A stretch of 6,060 bases of DNA from CAZQCV01 sp964591665 (GCA_964591665.1 CAZQCV010000028.1:1-6060); one strand, 5' to 3'; shown: positions 1 to 5,942, numbered from the stretch's first letter. Translations and numbers: made by a program. Notes: generated by a model not told the origin, from the sequence alone.

Positions 1-6
1 ATTGTT

Positions 7-40
7 TTGCGTTGTGGGATGAAGTGGTGTAAAATAGTAT
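7..40 (+). promoter_or_regulatory. Probable sigma-70-type promoter of the mraZ operon
   Basis: A -10-like TAAAAT lies at 30-35 (5 of 6 consensus) and a weak -35-like TTGCGT at 7-12, with a 17-base spacer. An overlapping alternative pairs TTGTGG (12-17) with TAGTAT (35-40), also 17 bases apart. Either would start transcription near 42-47, giving a leader of about 45-50 bases before the first mraZ ATG. The position directly upstream of a dcw operon and inside the MraZ-type repeats supports it. The exact hexamers are an inference and the -35 match is poor. Confidence 0.5.
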
Positions 41-60
41 GTAAGTGGGAAGAAGTGGGA
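12..60 (+). promoter_or_regulatory. MraZ operator: four phased AAGTGGGA-type direct repeats
   Basis: Four direct repeats are visible: TTGTGGGA (12-19), AAGTGGTG (22-29), AAGTGGGA (43-50) and AAGTGGGA (53-60). The members of each pair are 10 bases apart and the two pairs are 21 bases apart, so all lie on nearly the same face of the helix. MraZ proteins are known to bind short TGGGN- or AAAGTGG-type direct repeats upstream of their own operon. Here the first pair lies between the -35 and -10 candidates and the second spans or follows the probable start of transcription, which fits autorepression by the MraZ encoded just downstream. Confidence 0.75.
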
Positions 61-87
61 TATTCAAAATTTAGCGTGAGTATCCCA
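56..87 (+). promoter_or_regulatory. Leader hairpin in front of mraZ
   Basis: The arms 56-66 and 77-87 pair over 11 positions (TGGGATA with TATCCCA, then one G-U pair, then three more Watson-Crick pairs) around a 10-base loop. The hairpin ends four bases before the ATG at 92. Its left arm contains the last MraZ-type repeat and its right arm a reverse-complement TCCCA half-site, so it could act as RNA structure or as an extra inverted protein-binding site. No T-run follows, so it is not a terminator. Its function is inferred. Confidence 0.4.
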
Positions 88-91
88 ATTA

Positions 92-544
92 ATGGTTCCA
101 AAATTATCTATGCTTATCGGAGAATACACACATACCCTAGATGAAAAAAATCGCATGTCATTACCTGCGAAATTTCGAAGTGAATTAGGGAAAAAAGTAG
201 TGCTTGCTCCAGGTTTGGATAAATCAATTTTTATGTTCACCGTCAAAGAATGGGAGAAAATCGCAACACGTCTTGGAGAGAACTCCATGTTGCAATCTGA
301 CAACAGAAGTTTTAACCGTTTTATGTTTGGTGGTGCGGTTGAGGTTGATATTGACGCTAGTGGTCGTATTCTTGTTCCTGACTTTCTTAAAGATCGTGCA
401 GGCCTCAAGAAGAACGTCGCGGTTGTCGGTGTCCAGAACCGTGTTGAGTTGTGGAACGAGAAGACATGGGCAGAGTACAAGAAAGTAGTCGAAACCCAAG
501 CGGACCAGCTTGCTGAAAAGCTCGGTACGATCGGAGTGTTATAA
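92..544 (+). CDS. mraZ: Transcriptional regulator MraZ
   Basis: This is MraZ, the DNA-binding regulator usually encoded first in the division and cell-wall cluster. In studied bacteria it forms a ring-like oligomer on direct repeats upstream of its own gene. The 150-residue product has two SpoVT/AbrB-type halves, each with its signature: D-E-K-N-R-M-S-L-P at about 17-25 and D-A-S-G-R-I-L-V-P at 88-96. The first signature carries Asn20 where Gly is usual (DxKGR). The family normally starts near the MLIGEY stretch, so the in-frame ATG at 110 (residue 7) is a good alternative start giving 144 residues; neither ATG has a clear ribosome-binding site. The repeats at 12-60 are its likely target. Identification is secure; only the start is uncertain. 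Confidence 0.95.
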   Translation: MVPKLSMLIGEYTHTLDEKNRMSLPAKFRSELGKKVVLAPGLDKSIFMFTVKEWEKIATRLGENSMLQSDNRSFNRFMFGGAVEVDIDASGRILVPDFLKDRAGLKKNVAVVGVQNRVELWNEKTWAEYKKVVETQADQLAEKLGTIGVL

Positions 545-552
545 GTTTCGTA

Positions 553-605
553 TGCTGTACTCACAAGAAATTTTAAGAAAAATAAAATTTTTTGTGAGTG
601 TGGCA
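553..605 (+). promoter_or_regulatory. Long mraZ-rsmH intergenic hairpin
   Basis: Arms 553-574 and 584-605 pair over 22 consecutive positions, including four G-U pairs (567/591, 558/600, 557/601, 556/602), around the 9-base loop AAGAAAAAT. The core ACTCACAA/TTGTGAGT is perfect. The hairpin fills most of the 63-base gap and ends two bases before the first rsmH ATG. It takes in the only purine-rich sequence there (GGCA of GGCAGG). No T-run follows the stem, so a simple intrinsic terminator is unlikely. Possible roles are an RNA processing or stability element that separates mraZ levels from the rest of the operon, or translational control of rsmH. The pairing is read directly; the role is inferred. 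Confidence 0.6.
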
Positions 606-607
606 GG

Positions 608-1516
608 ATGATGAGTATCTATATGTCACACATACCTGTTCTTTTAGAAGAAATAAAAACCGCATTAGAACTCAAAGCTGGAGATGTTTACGTTGATGGA
701 ACTCTTGGTCTTGCAGGACATGCAAAAGCTATGTATCTTGCTGCAGACAAAAAGGCAACCATTATCGGATTCGACAAAGATGGCGATTCTCTCAAGAAAG
801 CAAAAGTGGCGCTAGAAGAAATTGGTGCACAACCGATTCTCTTCAAAACAAGCTTTGCTTCAATGAAGAAGTGCCTCGTGCTCGAACAAGTTGCTTCGGT
901 ACATGCAATCTTACTCGATCTTGGAGTGAGCTCTCCGCAACTTGATACATCTGGTCGTGGATTTAGTTTTAGATTTGACGAACCACTTCTTATGACAATG
1001 AACGAATCTGTAGATGAACATACGCTTACCGCAAAAGATTTACTTTCATCGCTCTCTACAGAACAGATAGAAACTATCATAAAGAATTATGGAGAAGAAC
1101 GATATGCAAAGAGTATTGCCCGTGCTATCGTTGCGCATCGAGAACTCGAACCAATAGAGACCACCTTTCAGCTCGTCGACATTATCAAAGGTGCAGTGCC
1201 GAGTATCTATCGTCATGGGAAGATTCATCCCGCAACAAAAACCTTTCAAGCTCTCCGAATCGCCGTTAATGATGAGCTAGGTGATTTGGAAAAAGGACTA
1301 GAAGCTGCATTTGATTTGCTTGCGCCAGAAGGGAAGTTAGCGGTGATTACGTTCCATAGTTTAGAAGATCGTATCGTAAAGCATTTCATGAAAGATAAAG
1401 TGCTTGCATCGAAAGGAGTGTTGTATTCGAAAAAACCTATTGTTCCAACAGAGGTTGAAATAAAAAATAACCCTCGGTCTCGTAGTGCAAAACTTCGAGT
1501 AATTATCAAAAAATAA
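608..1516 (+). CDS. rsmH: 16S rRNA (cytosine(1402)-N4)-methyltransferase RsmH
   Basis: RsmH (MraW) transfers a methyl group from S-adenosylmethionine to N4 of C1402 in the decoding centre of 16S rRNA, in the cytoplasm. The 302-residue length is normal for the family. Visible motifs are the SAM-binding DGTLGLAGH at 30-38, the acidic GFDKD at 54-58, LLDLGVSSPQLD at 102-113, GRGFSFRFD at 116-124, the hallmark HPATKTFQALRIAVNDEL at 207-224, FHSLEDRIVK at 249-258 and NPRSRSAKLR near the C-terminus. The glycine motif reads LAGHA where GGHS or GGHA is usual, a mild change. Possible starts are ATG at 608, 611 and 623; the last (MSHIPVLLEEI) fits the family N-terminus best, while AGG at 605-607 is too close to the first two for a good ribosome-binding site. 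Second gene of the operon. Confidence 0.96.
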   Translation: MMSIYMSHIPVLLEEIKTALELKAGDVYVDGTLGLAGHAKAMYLAADKKATIIGFDKDGDSLKKAKVALEEIGAQPILFKTSFASMKKCLVLEQVASVHAILLDLGVSSPQLDTSGRGFSFRFDEPLLMTMNESVDEHTLTAKDLLSSLSTEQIETIIKNYGEERYAKSIARAIVAHRELEPIETTFQLVDIIKGAVPSIYRHGKIHPATKTFQALRIAVNDELGDLEKGLEAAFDLLAPEGKLAVITFHSLEDRIVKHFMKDKVLASKGVLYSKKPIVPTEVEIKNNPRSRSAKLRVIIKK

Positions 1517-1527
1517 CCACACATACT

Positions 1528-1860
1528 ATGTCTATATACATACAACTACAAAAAAATAGTTTCTTTACTACTCAGACATTTGAGGGTAAGACTCTTCGTG
1601 TACTTCAGGGTCTACTTTTTGTACTTGGATGCGTGTATGCATGGGCACTTATTGGTACGGTATTTACTACTGCAGAACGTAAAGCATTGGTTCGTGAAAA
1701 TGAACATATCACTTCACATGTTGCAGAACTTGAAGCGGCGTATCTTGATGCTTCGAAACAAATCAATCAAGAGAAAGCACTTGCGCTGGGTCTCAGTACT
1801 TCAAAAGATATTCTCTACGCTACTAAAGGTATAGACAGTGCTGTTGCATTTAATCGTTAA
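1528..1860 (+). CDS. FtsL-like cell division membrane protein
   Basis: This 110-residue protein has the architecture of the FtsL/DivIC family: a short cytoplasmic N-terminus (about 1-24), one hydrophobic segment at about 25-47 (LLFVLGCVYAWALIGTVF) and a charged, heptad-like outer region at about 48-85 typical of a coiled coil. It sits between rsmH and ftsI, exactly where ftsL is found in dcw clusters, 11 bases after rsmH and 5 bases before ftsI. FtsL forms a complex with FtsB/DivIC at the septum and helps activate FtsW-FtsI. The family is poorly conserved, so the call rests on topology and position rather than on motifs. No Shine-Dalgarno sequence precedes the ATG. Confidence 0.75.
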   Translation: MSIYIQLQKNSFFTTQTFEGKTLRVLQGLLFVLGCVYAWALIGTVFTTAERKALVRENEHITSHVAELEAAYLDASKQINQEKALALGLSTSKDILYATKGIDSAVAFNR

Positions 1861-1865
1861 AATAT

Positions 1866-3581
1866 ATGCAGAACTCCCTTCCTCGTATACGTATTATTTT
1901 GATCGGGGTTGGTATCCTCATACTTTCACTGGTGATTATTATCAGGCTTTTTATGCTACAGGTATTACACCATTCTGAATATGTCGAAAAAGGGAAAAAG
2001 CAGTATAGTACCTTTCAAGGTGATGCATTTGATCGGGGTGCTATTTATTTTACTGCAAAAGATGGAACTCGTGTTTTAGCTGCTGCAACTACCGTAGGAT
2101 ATAAACTCGCAATTACGCCAAAACTCGTTGCTCCAAAGAAAGATGAAATCTATGAAAAACTTAATGCGATTACTCCTATAGACAAAGCAACCTTTTTGCA
2201 AAAAGTTGCTCGTACTGATGATCCGTACGAAGAAATCGCTTATAAACTAAATCAAGATCAAGCACAAGCGGTACGCGCATTAAAATTCACTGGTGTTGAT
2301 GTATTTAACCAAAGCTGGAGATTTTATCCAGGAGAAAATTTAGCATCACGGTTGCTTGGTTTTGTCTCATATCAAGGCGACAAACTTTCTGGGCGGTATG
2401 GACTTGAACGCCAATATGATGCTGTACTTGTAAGAAATCAAAAACAATCTTATTCGAATTTTTTTGCAGAAGTTTTTAATACTATTCGTGGTATTGTTTC
2501 AAGCCCTGGCGAAGAAGAAGGTTCTCTCGTTACTACCATAGAGCCAACAGTTCAAGCTCATATCGAAGAAACGCTTCGGACTATGTCAGACAAATATCAT
2601 CCGAGCGAAGTTGGTGCGATTGTCATGAATCCCAAAAACGGCGAAATTATTGCTATGGCGGTGCTACCAGACTATAACGTAAATGAATTTAATAAAGTTG
2701 ATAATGTGAGTATTTTTAACAATCCTATTGTTGAGAATGTCTACGAGCTTGGTTCTGTGGTAAAATCGCTTACTATGAGTTCTGGACTCGATGCGGGAGT
2801 AGTGACACCCGAGACAACCTATAATGACAAAGGATATATTATTTTAAATACAGAACGTATCAATGACTTCGACAAGAAAGCCCGCGGTATTGTTACTATG
2901 CAAGATGTACTAAATAATTCTCTCAACACTGGTGCGACGTTTGTGATGCAGCAGTTGGGACGCGAACGTTTTAAAAATTACATGTTGAGTTTCGGTATTG
3001 GTGAAAAGACAGGTGTTGATGTTCCTGGCGAGGTAAAAAGTCTTATTGGTAACCTCAAAATTACTCGTGATCTCGAGTATGCAACAGCATCTTTCGGACA
3101 GGGTATCGCGCTCACACCGATTGCTGCGATACGTGCTTTTGCTTCGCTTGCAAATGGTGGGTATATTATCACTCCTCATGTAGTTCGAGCTATTGAACAT
3201 ACCGATGGCACAGTACATACACTCTCTTTTCCTGAACCAAAACAAGTTTTGAAAAAAGAAACGACTGAGACTATTTCACGAATGCTTACAACGGTTATTG
3301 ATAAAGGTATGTTTGGTGGTCGTGCGAAACTAGCACATTATAGTGTTGCTGCAAAAACAGGTACCGCGCAAGTTGCGCGCCCTGATGGGAAAGGGTACTA
3401 TGACGATATATTCTTGCACTCTATGTTTGGATATTATCCAGCATATGATCCGCAGTTTATAACGTTGTTTTATATCGTCGATCCGAAAGGTGTAGAGTAT
3501 GCACTTAACACACTCGGACACTCGTTTATGGACACAGCATCATTTCTTATGACATATTATGAAGTAGCACCTGATAGATAA
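1866..3581 (+). CDS. ftsI: Septal peptidoglycan transpeptidase FtsI (penicillin-binding protein 3 type)
   Basis: A class B penicillin-binding protein of 571 residues, expected to crosslink septal peptidoglycan on the outer face of the membrane as partner of FtsW. It has an N-terminal membrane anchor at about 8-31, a PBP dimer/pedestal region (about 50-210, containing DRGAIYFTAKDG), and a transpeptidase domain from about 220. All three catalytic motifs are present: S297-V-V-K300, S352-L-N354 and K497-T-G-T500. The residue before the Gly-Ser of the first motif is Leu (YELGS) where most PBPs have Pro (EPGS). There is no PASTA domain and no transglycosylase domain. The gene starts 5 bases after the FtsL-like gene without a Shine-Dalgarno sequence and ends 11 bases before murF. 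The ftsI-versus-other class B assignment rests on dcw context. Confidence 0.93.
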   Translation: MQNSLPRIRIILIGVGILILSLVIIIRLFMLQVLHHSEYVEKGKKQYSTFQGDAFDRGAIYFTAKDGTRVLAAATTVGYKLAITPKLVAPKKDEIYEKLNAITPIDKATFLQKVARTDDPYEEIAYKLNQDQAQAVRALKFTGVDVFNQSWRFYPGENLASRLLGFVSYQGDKLSGRYGLERQYDAVLVRNQKQSYSNFFAEVFNTIRGIVSSPGEEEGSLVTTIEPTVQAHIEETLRTMSDKYHPSEVGAIVMNPKNGEIIAMAVLPDYNVNEFNKVDNVSIFNNPIVENVYELGSVVKSLTMSSGLDAGVVTPETTYNDKGYIILNTERINDFDKKARGIVTMQDVLNNSLNTGATFVMQQLGRERFKNYMLSFGIGEKTGVDVPGEVKSLIGNLKITRDLEYATASFGQGIALTPIAAIRAFASLANGGYIITPHVVRAIEHTDGTVHTLSFPEPKQVLKKETTETISRMLTTVIDKGMFGGRAKLAHYSVAAKTGTAQVARPDGKGYYDDIFLHSMFGYYPAYDPQFITLFYIVDPKGVEYALNTLGHSFMDTASFLMTYYEVAPDR

Positions 3582-3592
3582 TCTTTTATTTT

Positions 3593-4903
3593 ATGAGAGC
3601 AACAATAAAAAAACTCGCAAAACAGTATATTACAAAAATCATCACCTGGCAGGCAATGTACGTGCTGAAACGCTTCAAACCTACCATCATTGCGGTAACG
3701 GGTAACGTGGGCAAGACGTCAACAAAAGATGCAATCTTTTATGCGCTTCGTCCGTATGGTCATGTACGTCACAGTGAAAAAAGTTTTAATAGTGACACTG
3801 GTGTACCGCTATCTATACTTGGTGTTCCGAATGGGTGGAACAGTCCAATGCTCTGGGCTACAAATATCTTTCATGGGTTCATGCTTATGTTTTTTACAAA
3901 GACGTATCCTGAATATCTCGTGCTTGAGATTGGCGCTGATCATCCTGGAGATATACGTTCTGTTTCCGCATGGGTTAAACCACACATATCTGTGTTTACT
4001 CGATTTCCAGATGTGCCCGTACATATAGAATTTTTTGATAGCGTAGAAGCTGTGGTGCAAGAAAAAACAAGTCTTGCTATTAACACTCGCAAAGACGGTA
4101 CTTTGATCTTAAATGCCGACGACTCGAAGGTTATGAAGCTCGATGGTCTCGATGGAAGAAAAACCTATACCTATAGTGCAGAGAATCCCTCTGATATACA
4201 AATAAAAAATATTACGTATCATTTCTCTGAAACCGATGCAGTCCACGGTAGTGATACGACACTACTGGTAAAGGATCGTGGAGAAATCCATATGGTGCTT
4301 CCACATATCATTAGTCATGGCCACATTGCTGGTGCTGTGTGTGGTCTCCTCGTAGTAAAAGCACTTGGTTTCGAAATTGAAGAGGCACTTCTTGCGCTTC
4401 GCGAATATCGGACACCACCAGGACGGTTTTCACTACTCGAAGGCATGAATGATACGCTTATTATTGATGATGCATACAACGCATCTCCGACAGCTATGGA
4501 ACATGCGCTCATGATGCTCAAAGAGATCCCTGTAAAAAAGGGTAAAAAGGTAGCTATTTTGGGTGATATGATGGAACTAGGCGTCCATACCCAGTCTGCA
4601 CATGAGAAACTCGGGGAAGAGGTTGTAGGGGTTACAGATGTACTTATCGCGGTTGGTAGTCGTGCAGAGTTTCTCTACAAGAGTGCCATCAAGGCAGGAT
4701 TTAATAAAAAAAATGCATTTCATGTATTTACGACCAAAGAAGTACTTCCTATTCTCGAGAAGTACATAACATCAGGGAGTATTATCTTATTTAAGGCTTC
4801 ACAAAGTGTTCGACTTGAACGCGTTATAAAAGAAGTCATGGCACATCCAGAACAGGCAGGGAAGTTGCTTGTGCGTCAGGACAAAGAGTGGCAAGAGCGG
4901 TAA
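3593..4903 (+). CDS. murF: MurF-type Mur ligase lacking the usual N-terminal domain
   Basis: A 436-residue Mur ligase that most resembles MurF, the cytoplasmic enzyme adding D-Ala-D-Ala to UDP-MurNAc-tripeptide with ATP. Visible motifs are the P-loop TGNVGKTST at 36-44, FNSDTGVPLSIL at 65-76 (a MurF signature), VLEIGADHPGDI at 110-121, a probable carbamylated lysine at K158 in VVQEK, NADD at 174-177, PPGRFSLLEG at 275-284, DDAYNASP at 292-299 and GDMMELG at 324-330. The P-loop comes about 70 residues earlier than in E. coli MurF, so the N-terminal UDP-substrate domain is replaced by a short basic, partly hydrophobic leader. The segment near 85-101 (LWATNIFHGFMLMFF) is unusually hydrophobic. 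MurE or another Mur ligase activity cannot be fully excluded. It follows ftsI by 11 bases with no Shine-Dalgarno sequence and is the last gene of the visible operon. Confidence 0.88.
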   Translation: MRATIKKLAKQYITKIITWQAMYVLKRFKPTIIAVTGNVGKTSTKDAIFYALRPYGHVRHSEKSFNSDTGVPLSILGVPNGWNSPMLWATNIFHGFMLMFFTKTYPEYLVLEIGADHPGDIRSVSAWVKPHISVFTRFPDVPVHIEFFDSVEAVVQEKTSLAINTRKDGTLILNADDSKVMKLDGLDGRKTYTYSAENPSDIQIKNITYHFSETDAVHGSDTTLLVKDRGEIHMVLPHIISHGHIAGAVCGLLVVKALGFEIEEALLALREYRTPPGRFSLLEGMNDTLIIDDAYNASPTAMEHALMMLKEIPVKKGKKVAILGDMMELGVHTQSAHEKLGEEVVGVTDVLIAVGSRAEFLYKSAIKAGFNKKNAFHVFTTKEVLPILEKYITSGSIILFKASQSVRLERVIKEVMAHPEQAGKLLVRQDKEWQER

Positions 4904-4904
4904 T

Positions 4905-4934
4905 AAAAAAAGCTGAACTCAAAAAGTTCAGCTA
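4905..4934 (-). terminator. Intrinsic terminator, best for the - strand oxygenase gene
   Basis: AGCTGAACT (4911-4919) and AGTTCAGCT (4925-4933) form a perfect 9-bp stem around the loop CAAAA. Read on the - strand the hairpin is followed by a run of seven T residues (4911-4905), a classic rho-independent terminator for the gene ending at 4955. On the + strand only ATAATATTT follows, so termination of the murF operon here would be weaker, though it lies just after the murF stop codon and may work in both directions. Confidence 0.85.
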
Positions 4935-4954
4935 TAATATTTCAAGTAAGAAGA

Positions 4955-5236
4955 TTAATTTTTTAAATTTATCTCTTCCAATCGATGTCTTAAAAATTCA
5001 CCTTCGTTGTCCCAAGGAAATTTTTTAGGGTCATACAGTCCTCTGAATTTTTTTAATGGGGCAATAGAAGCACTATCTATTCTGTGACCAAAGAATGGGC
5101 AAGAAAAACGGTCTTTATTTGGTTCACAAACTACTCTGTGTAAACCTGATTTATATACACCGCCAGTCAGGTGCCATAACATATCGCCTACGTTGACGAT
5201 TATGGTGTCAGGGTCACATATAGCACTGGTACCCAT
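4955..5236 (-). CDS. 2OG-Fe(II) oxygenase, C-terminal part (separated by a frameshift)
   Basis: This frame carries the second half of the jelly-roll catalytic domain of an isopenicillin N synthase-like oxygenase. DPDTIIVNVGDMLWHLTGG at 8-26 is the characteristic strand before the distal iron ligand; the ligand His33 follows in SGLHRVV, then Arg43-Phe-Ser45 (RFSCPFF), the R-x-S pair that binds the 2-oxoglutarate carboxylate. The C-terminal tail ends in a charged helix-like stretch. It belongs to the - strand frame ending at 5200, which supplies the HxD ligands. The ATG at 5236 is probably accidental: an in-frame TAA lies directly upstream (5239-5237) and there is no ribosome-binding site. Alone this fragment would lack two of the three iron ligands and could not be an active enzyme. 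Confidence 0.85.
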   Translation of the reverse strand: MGTSAICDPDTIIVNVGDMLWHLTGGVYKSGLHRVVCEPNKDRFSCPFFGHRIDSASIAPLKKFRGLYDPKKFPWDNEGEFLRHRLEEINLKN

Positions 5237-5238
5237 TT
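5200..5238 (-). other. Frameshift site inside the oxygenase gene
   Basis: Upstream of this interval only the N-terminal frame is open; downstream only the C-terminal frame is. The upstream frame reads KNKWVPV and then drifts to a stop at 5200; the downstream frame is blocked by TAA at 5239-5237. The change therefore has to lie in this stretch of about 37 bases. Joining the frames needs one extra base, or removal of two. There is no slippery X-XXY-YYZ heptamer in the interval and only short runs (GGG, CCC), so an indel mutation or a consensus error is more likely than programmed frameshifting. Confidence 0.8.
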
Positions 5239-5880
5239 ATTTTTATACCACAATTCCAATCCTGGTTCTGTGGCATACAGTAATGTCAGATCGTTTATGT
5301 CTGTGTGTTTTGATGCGCACATGCCAAGGAGGTTGCCTCCTTGAGCAACAGCTCCATCGTCCACCATAGGTATCGCGTGAGCGGGATAATGGATAAATCT
5401 CATAATTGAGTTGCCCAATTCTCTCTCAAAATTTCCCCAGGATATTTCTAAAGAAACTGCAACTGCGTACATAAGGCTGTTGTAAAGCCCATAGAACTCA
5501 CCGAACATCTTTTTCGTAACTTCTGACAATCCTGGAACTTCGTTAATCAAAGGGTTTTCATATGTGTCACCAATTTGATAGAAGTGTTTATAATCAGGAT
5601 CTTTTGCAAACTGACCCTTTTCTATCTTCATCGGTGTGTAACCCTTTTGGTAATAAATATCAGGATATACATACTGCATACGCTGGTCCAAAGGTAAATT
5701 GAAAAATTTTTCAAATAGGTCTTTTGCTTCGGTTAAAAGTTTGGGATTAATCTTGTGGTTTTTTAACAAGAAAAATCCTGTTGTCGTAAAAGCTTCTTTT
5801 AGTTCTTCAACAAAAAGGTTGCGCTCACTTCGCTTGCCACCAAGCAAAAGGTTTCCGTCTAGTGTTTTAATAGTGCTCAT
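5200..5880 (-). CDS. 2OG-Fe(II) oxygenase, isopenicillin N synthase-like, N-terminal part (frameshifted)
   Basis: The product resembles non-haem iron dioxygenases that use 2-oxoglutarate and O2 to oxidise small molecules; the substrate cannot be told. Residues about 20-110 fit the DIOX_N-type domain (GFFLLKNHKINPKLL at 35-49, FFNLPLDQR at 59-67, GYTP at 80-83). RFIHYPA at 161-167 opens the catalytic jelly roll, and KHTDINDLTLL at 191-201 holds the iron ligands His192 and Asp194. PGLELWYKNKWVPV follows, after which the frame is lost and stops at residue 226, before the distal His. The rest lies in the - strand frame 4955-5236; together about 310 residues, normal for the family. ATG at 5880 is preferred; an in-frame TTG at 5901 would add seven residues. 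It is convergent to murF and divergent from the tRNA gene, so probably its own transcription unit. Confidence 0.88.
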   Translation of the reverse strand: MSTIKTLDGNLLLGGKRSERNLFVEELKEAFTTTGFFLLKNHKINPKLLTEAKDLFEKFFNLPLDQRMQYVYPDIYYQKGYTPMKIEKGQFAKDPDYKHFYQIGDTYENPLINEVPGLSEVTKKMFGEFYGLYNSLMYAVAVSLEISWGNFERELGNSIMRFIHYPAHAIPMVDDGAVAQGGNLLGMCASKHTDINDLTLLYATEPGLELWYKNKWVPVLYVTLTP

Positions 5881-5899
5881 ATTGTTTTTATTTTTCTTC

Positions 5900-5928
5900 A
5901 AAATAACATAATTTTATTATGTTGTCGA
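5900..5928 (-). promoter_or_regulatory. Candidate oxygenase promoter with a 19-bp palindrome in its spacer
   Basis: On the - strand TCGACA (5928-5923, 5 of 6 match to TTGACA) is followed after 17 bases by TATTTT (5905-5900, 4 of 6). Transcription would start near 5893, just ahead of the ATG at 5880. The spacer is almost exactly filled by an inverted repeat at 5905-5923 with 8-base arms, AACATAAT and ATTATGTT, around TTT. Such a placement is typical of a repressor operator. AT-rich DNA makes chance palindromes more likely, so both calls are moderate. Confidence 0.45.
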
Positions 5929-5942
5929 TCTGCTCGATGTAC

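Noticed and set aside
64..564. Open frame of 166 codons on the - strand opposite mraZ
   Set aside because: It lies across the whole of mraZ, whose two domain signatures make the + strand reading certain. The - strand product has no recognisable motif.
688..1080. Open frame of 130 codons on the - strand opposite rsmH
   Set aside because: Shadow of the strongly conserved rsmH reading; low-complexity, serine-rich product without domain features.
127..1526. The 9-mer CACACATAC recurs near the starts of mraZ (127-135), rsmH (627-635) and the FtsL-like gene (1518-1526)
   Set aside because: Two copies lie inside codons for conserved residues (THT and SHIP) in different frames and distances from the ATG vary, so a shared signal is unlikely.
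2910..3245. Open frame of 111 codons on the - strand opposite ftsI
   Set aside because: It overlaps the transpeptidase domain of ftsI and has no plausible start signal or motif.
5200..5260. Programmed -1 ribosomal frameshift joining the two oxygenase frames
   Set aside because: The A-rich run before the overlap (TAT AAA AAT AAA) is not a valid slippery heptamer, and slipping there would meet the TAA at 5239-5237.
5699..5911. Open frame of 70 codons on the + strand opposite the oxygenase N-terminus
   Set aside because: It mirrors the DIOX_N-type region of the oxygenase and has no motif of its own.
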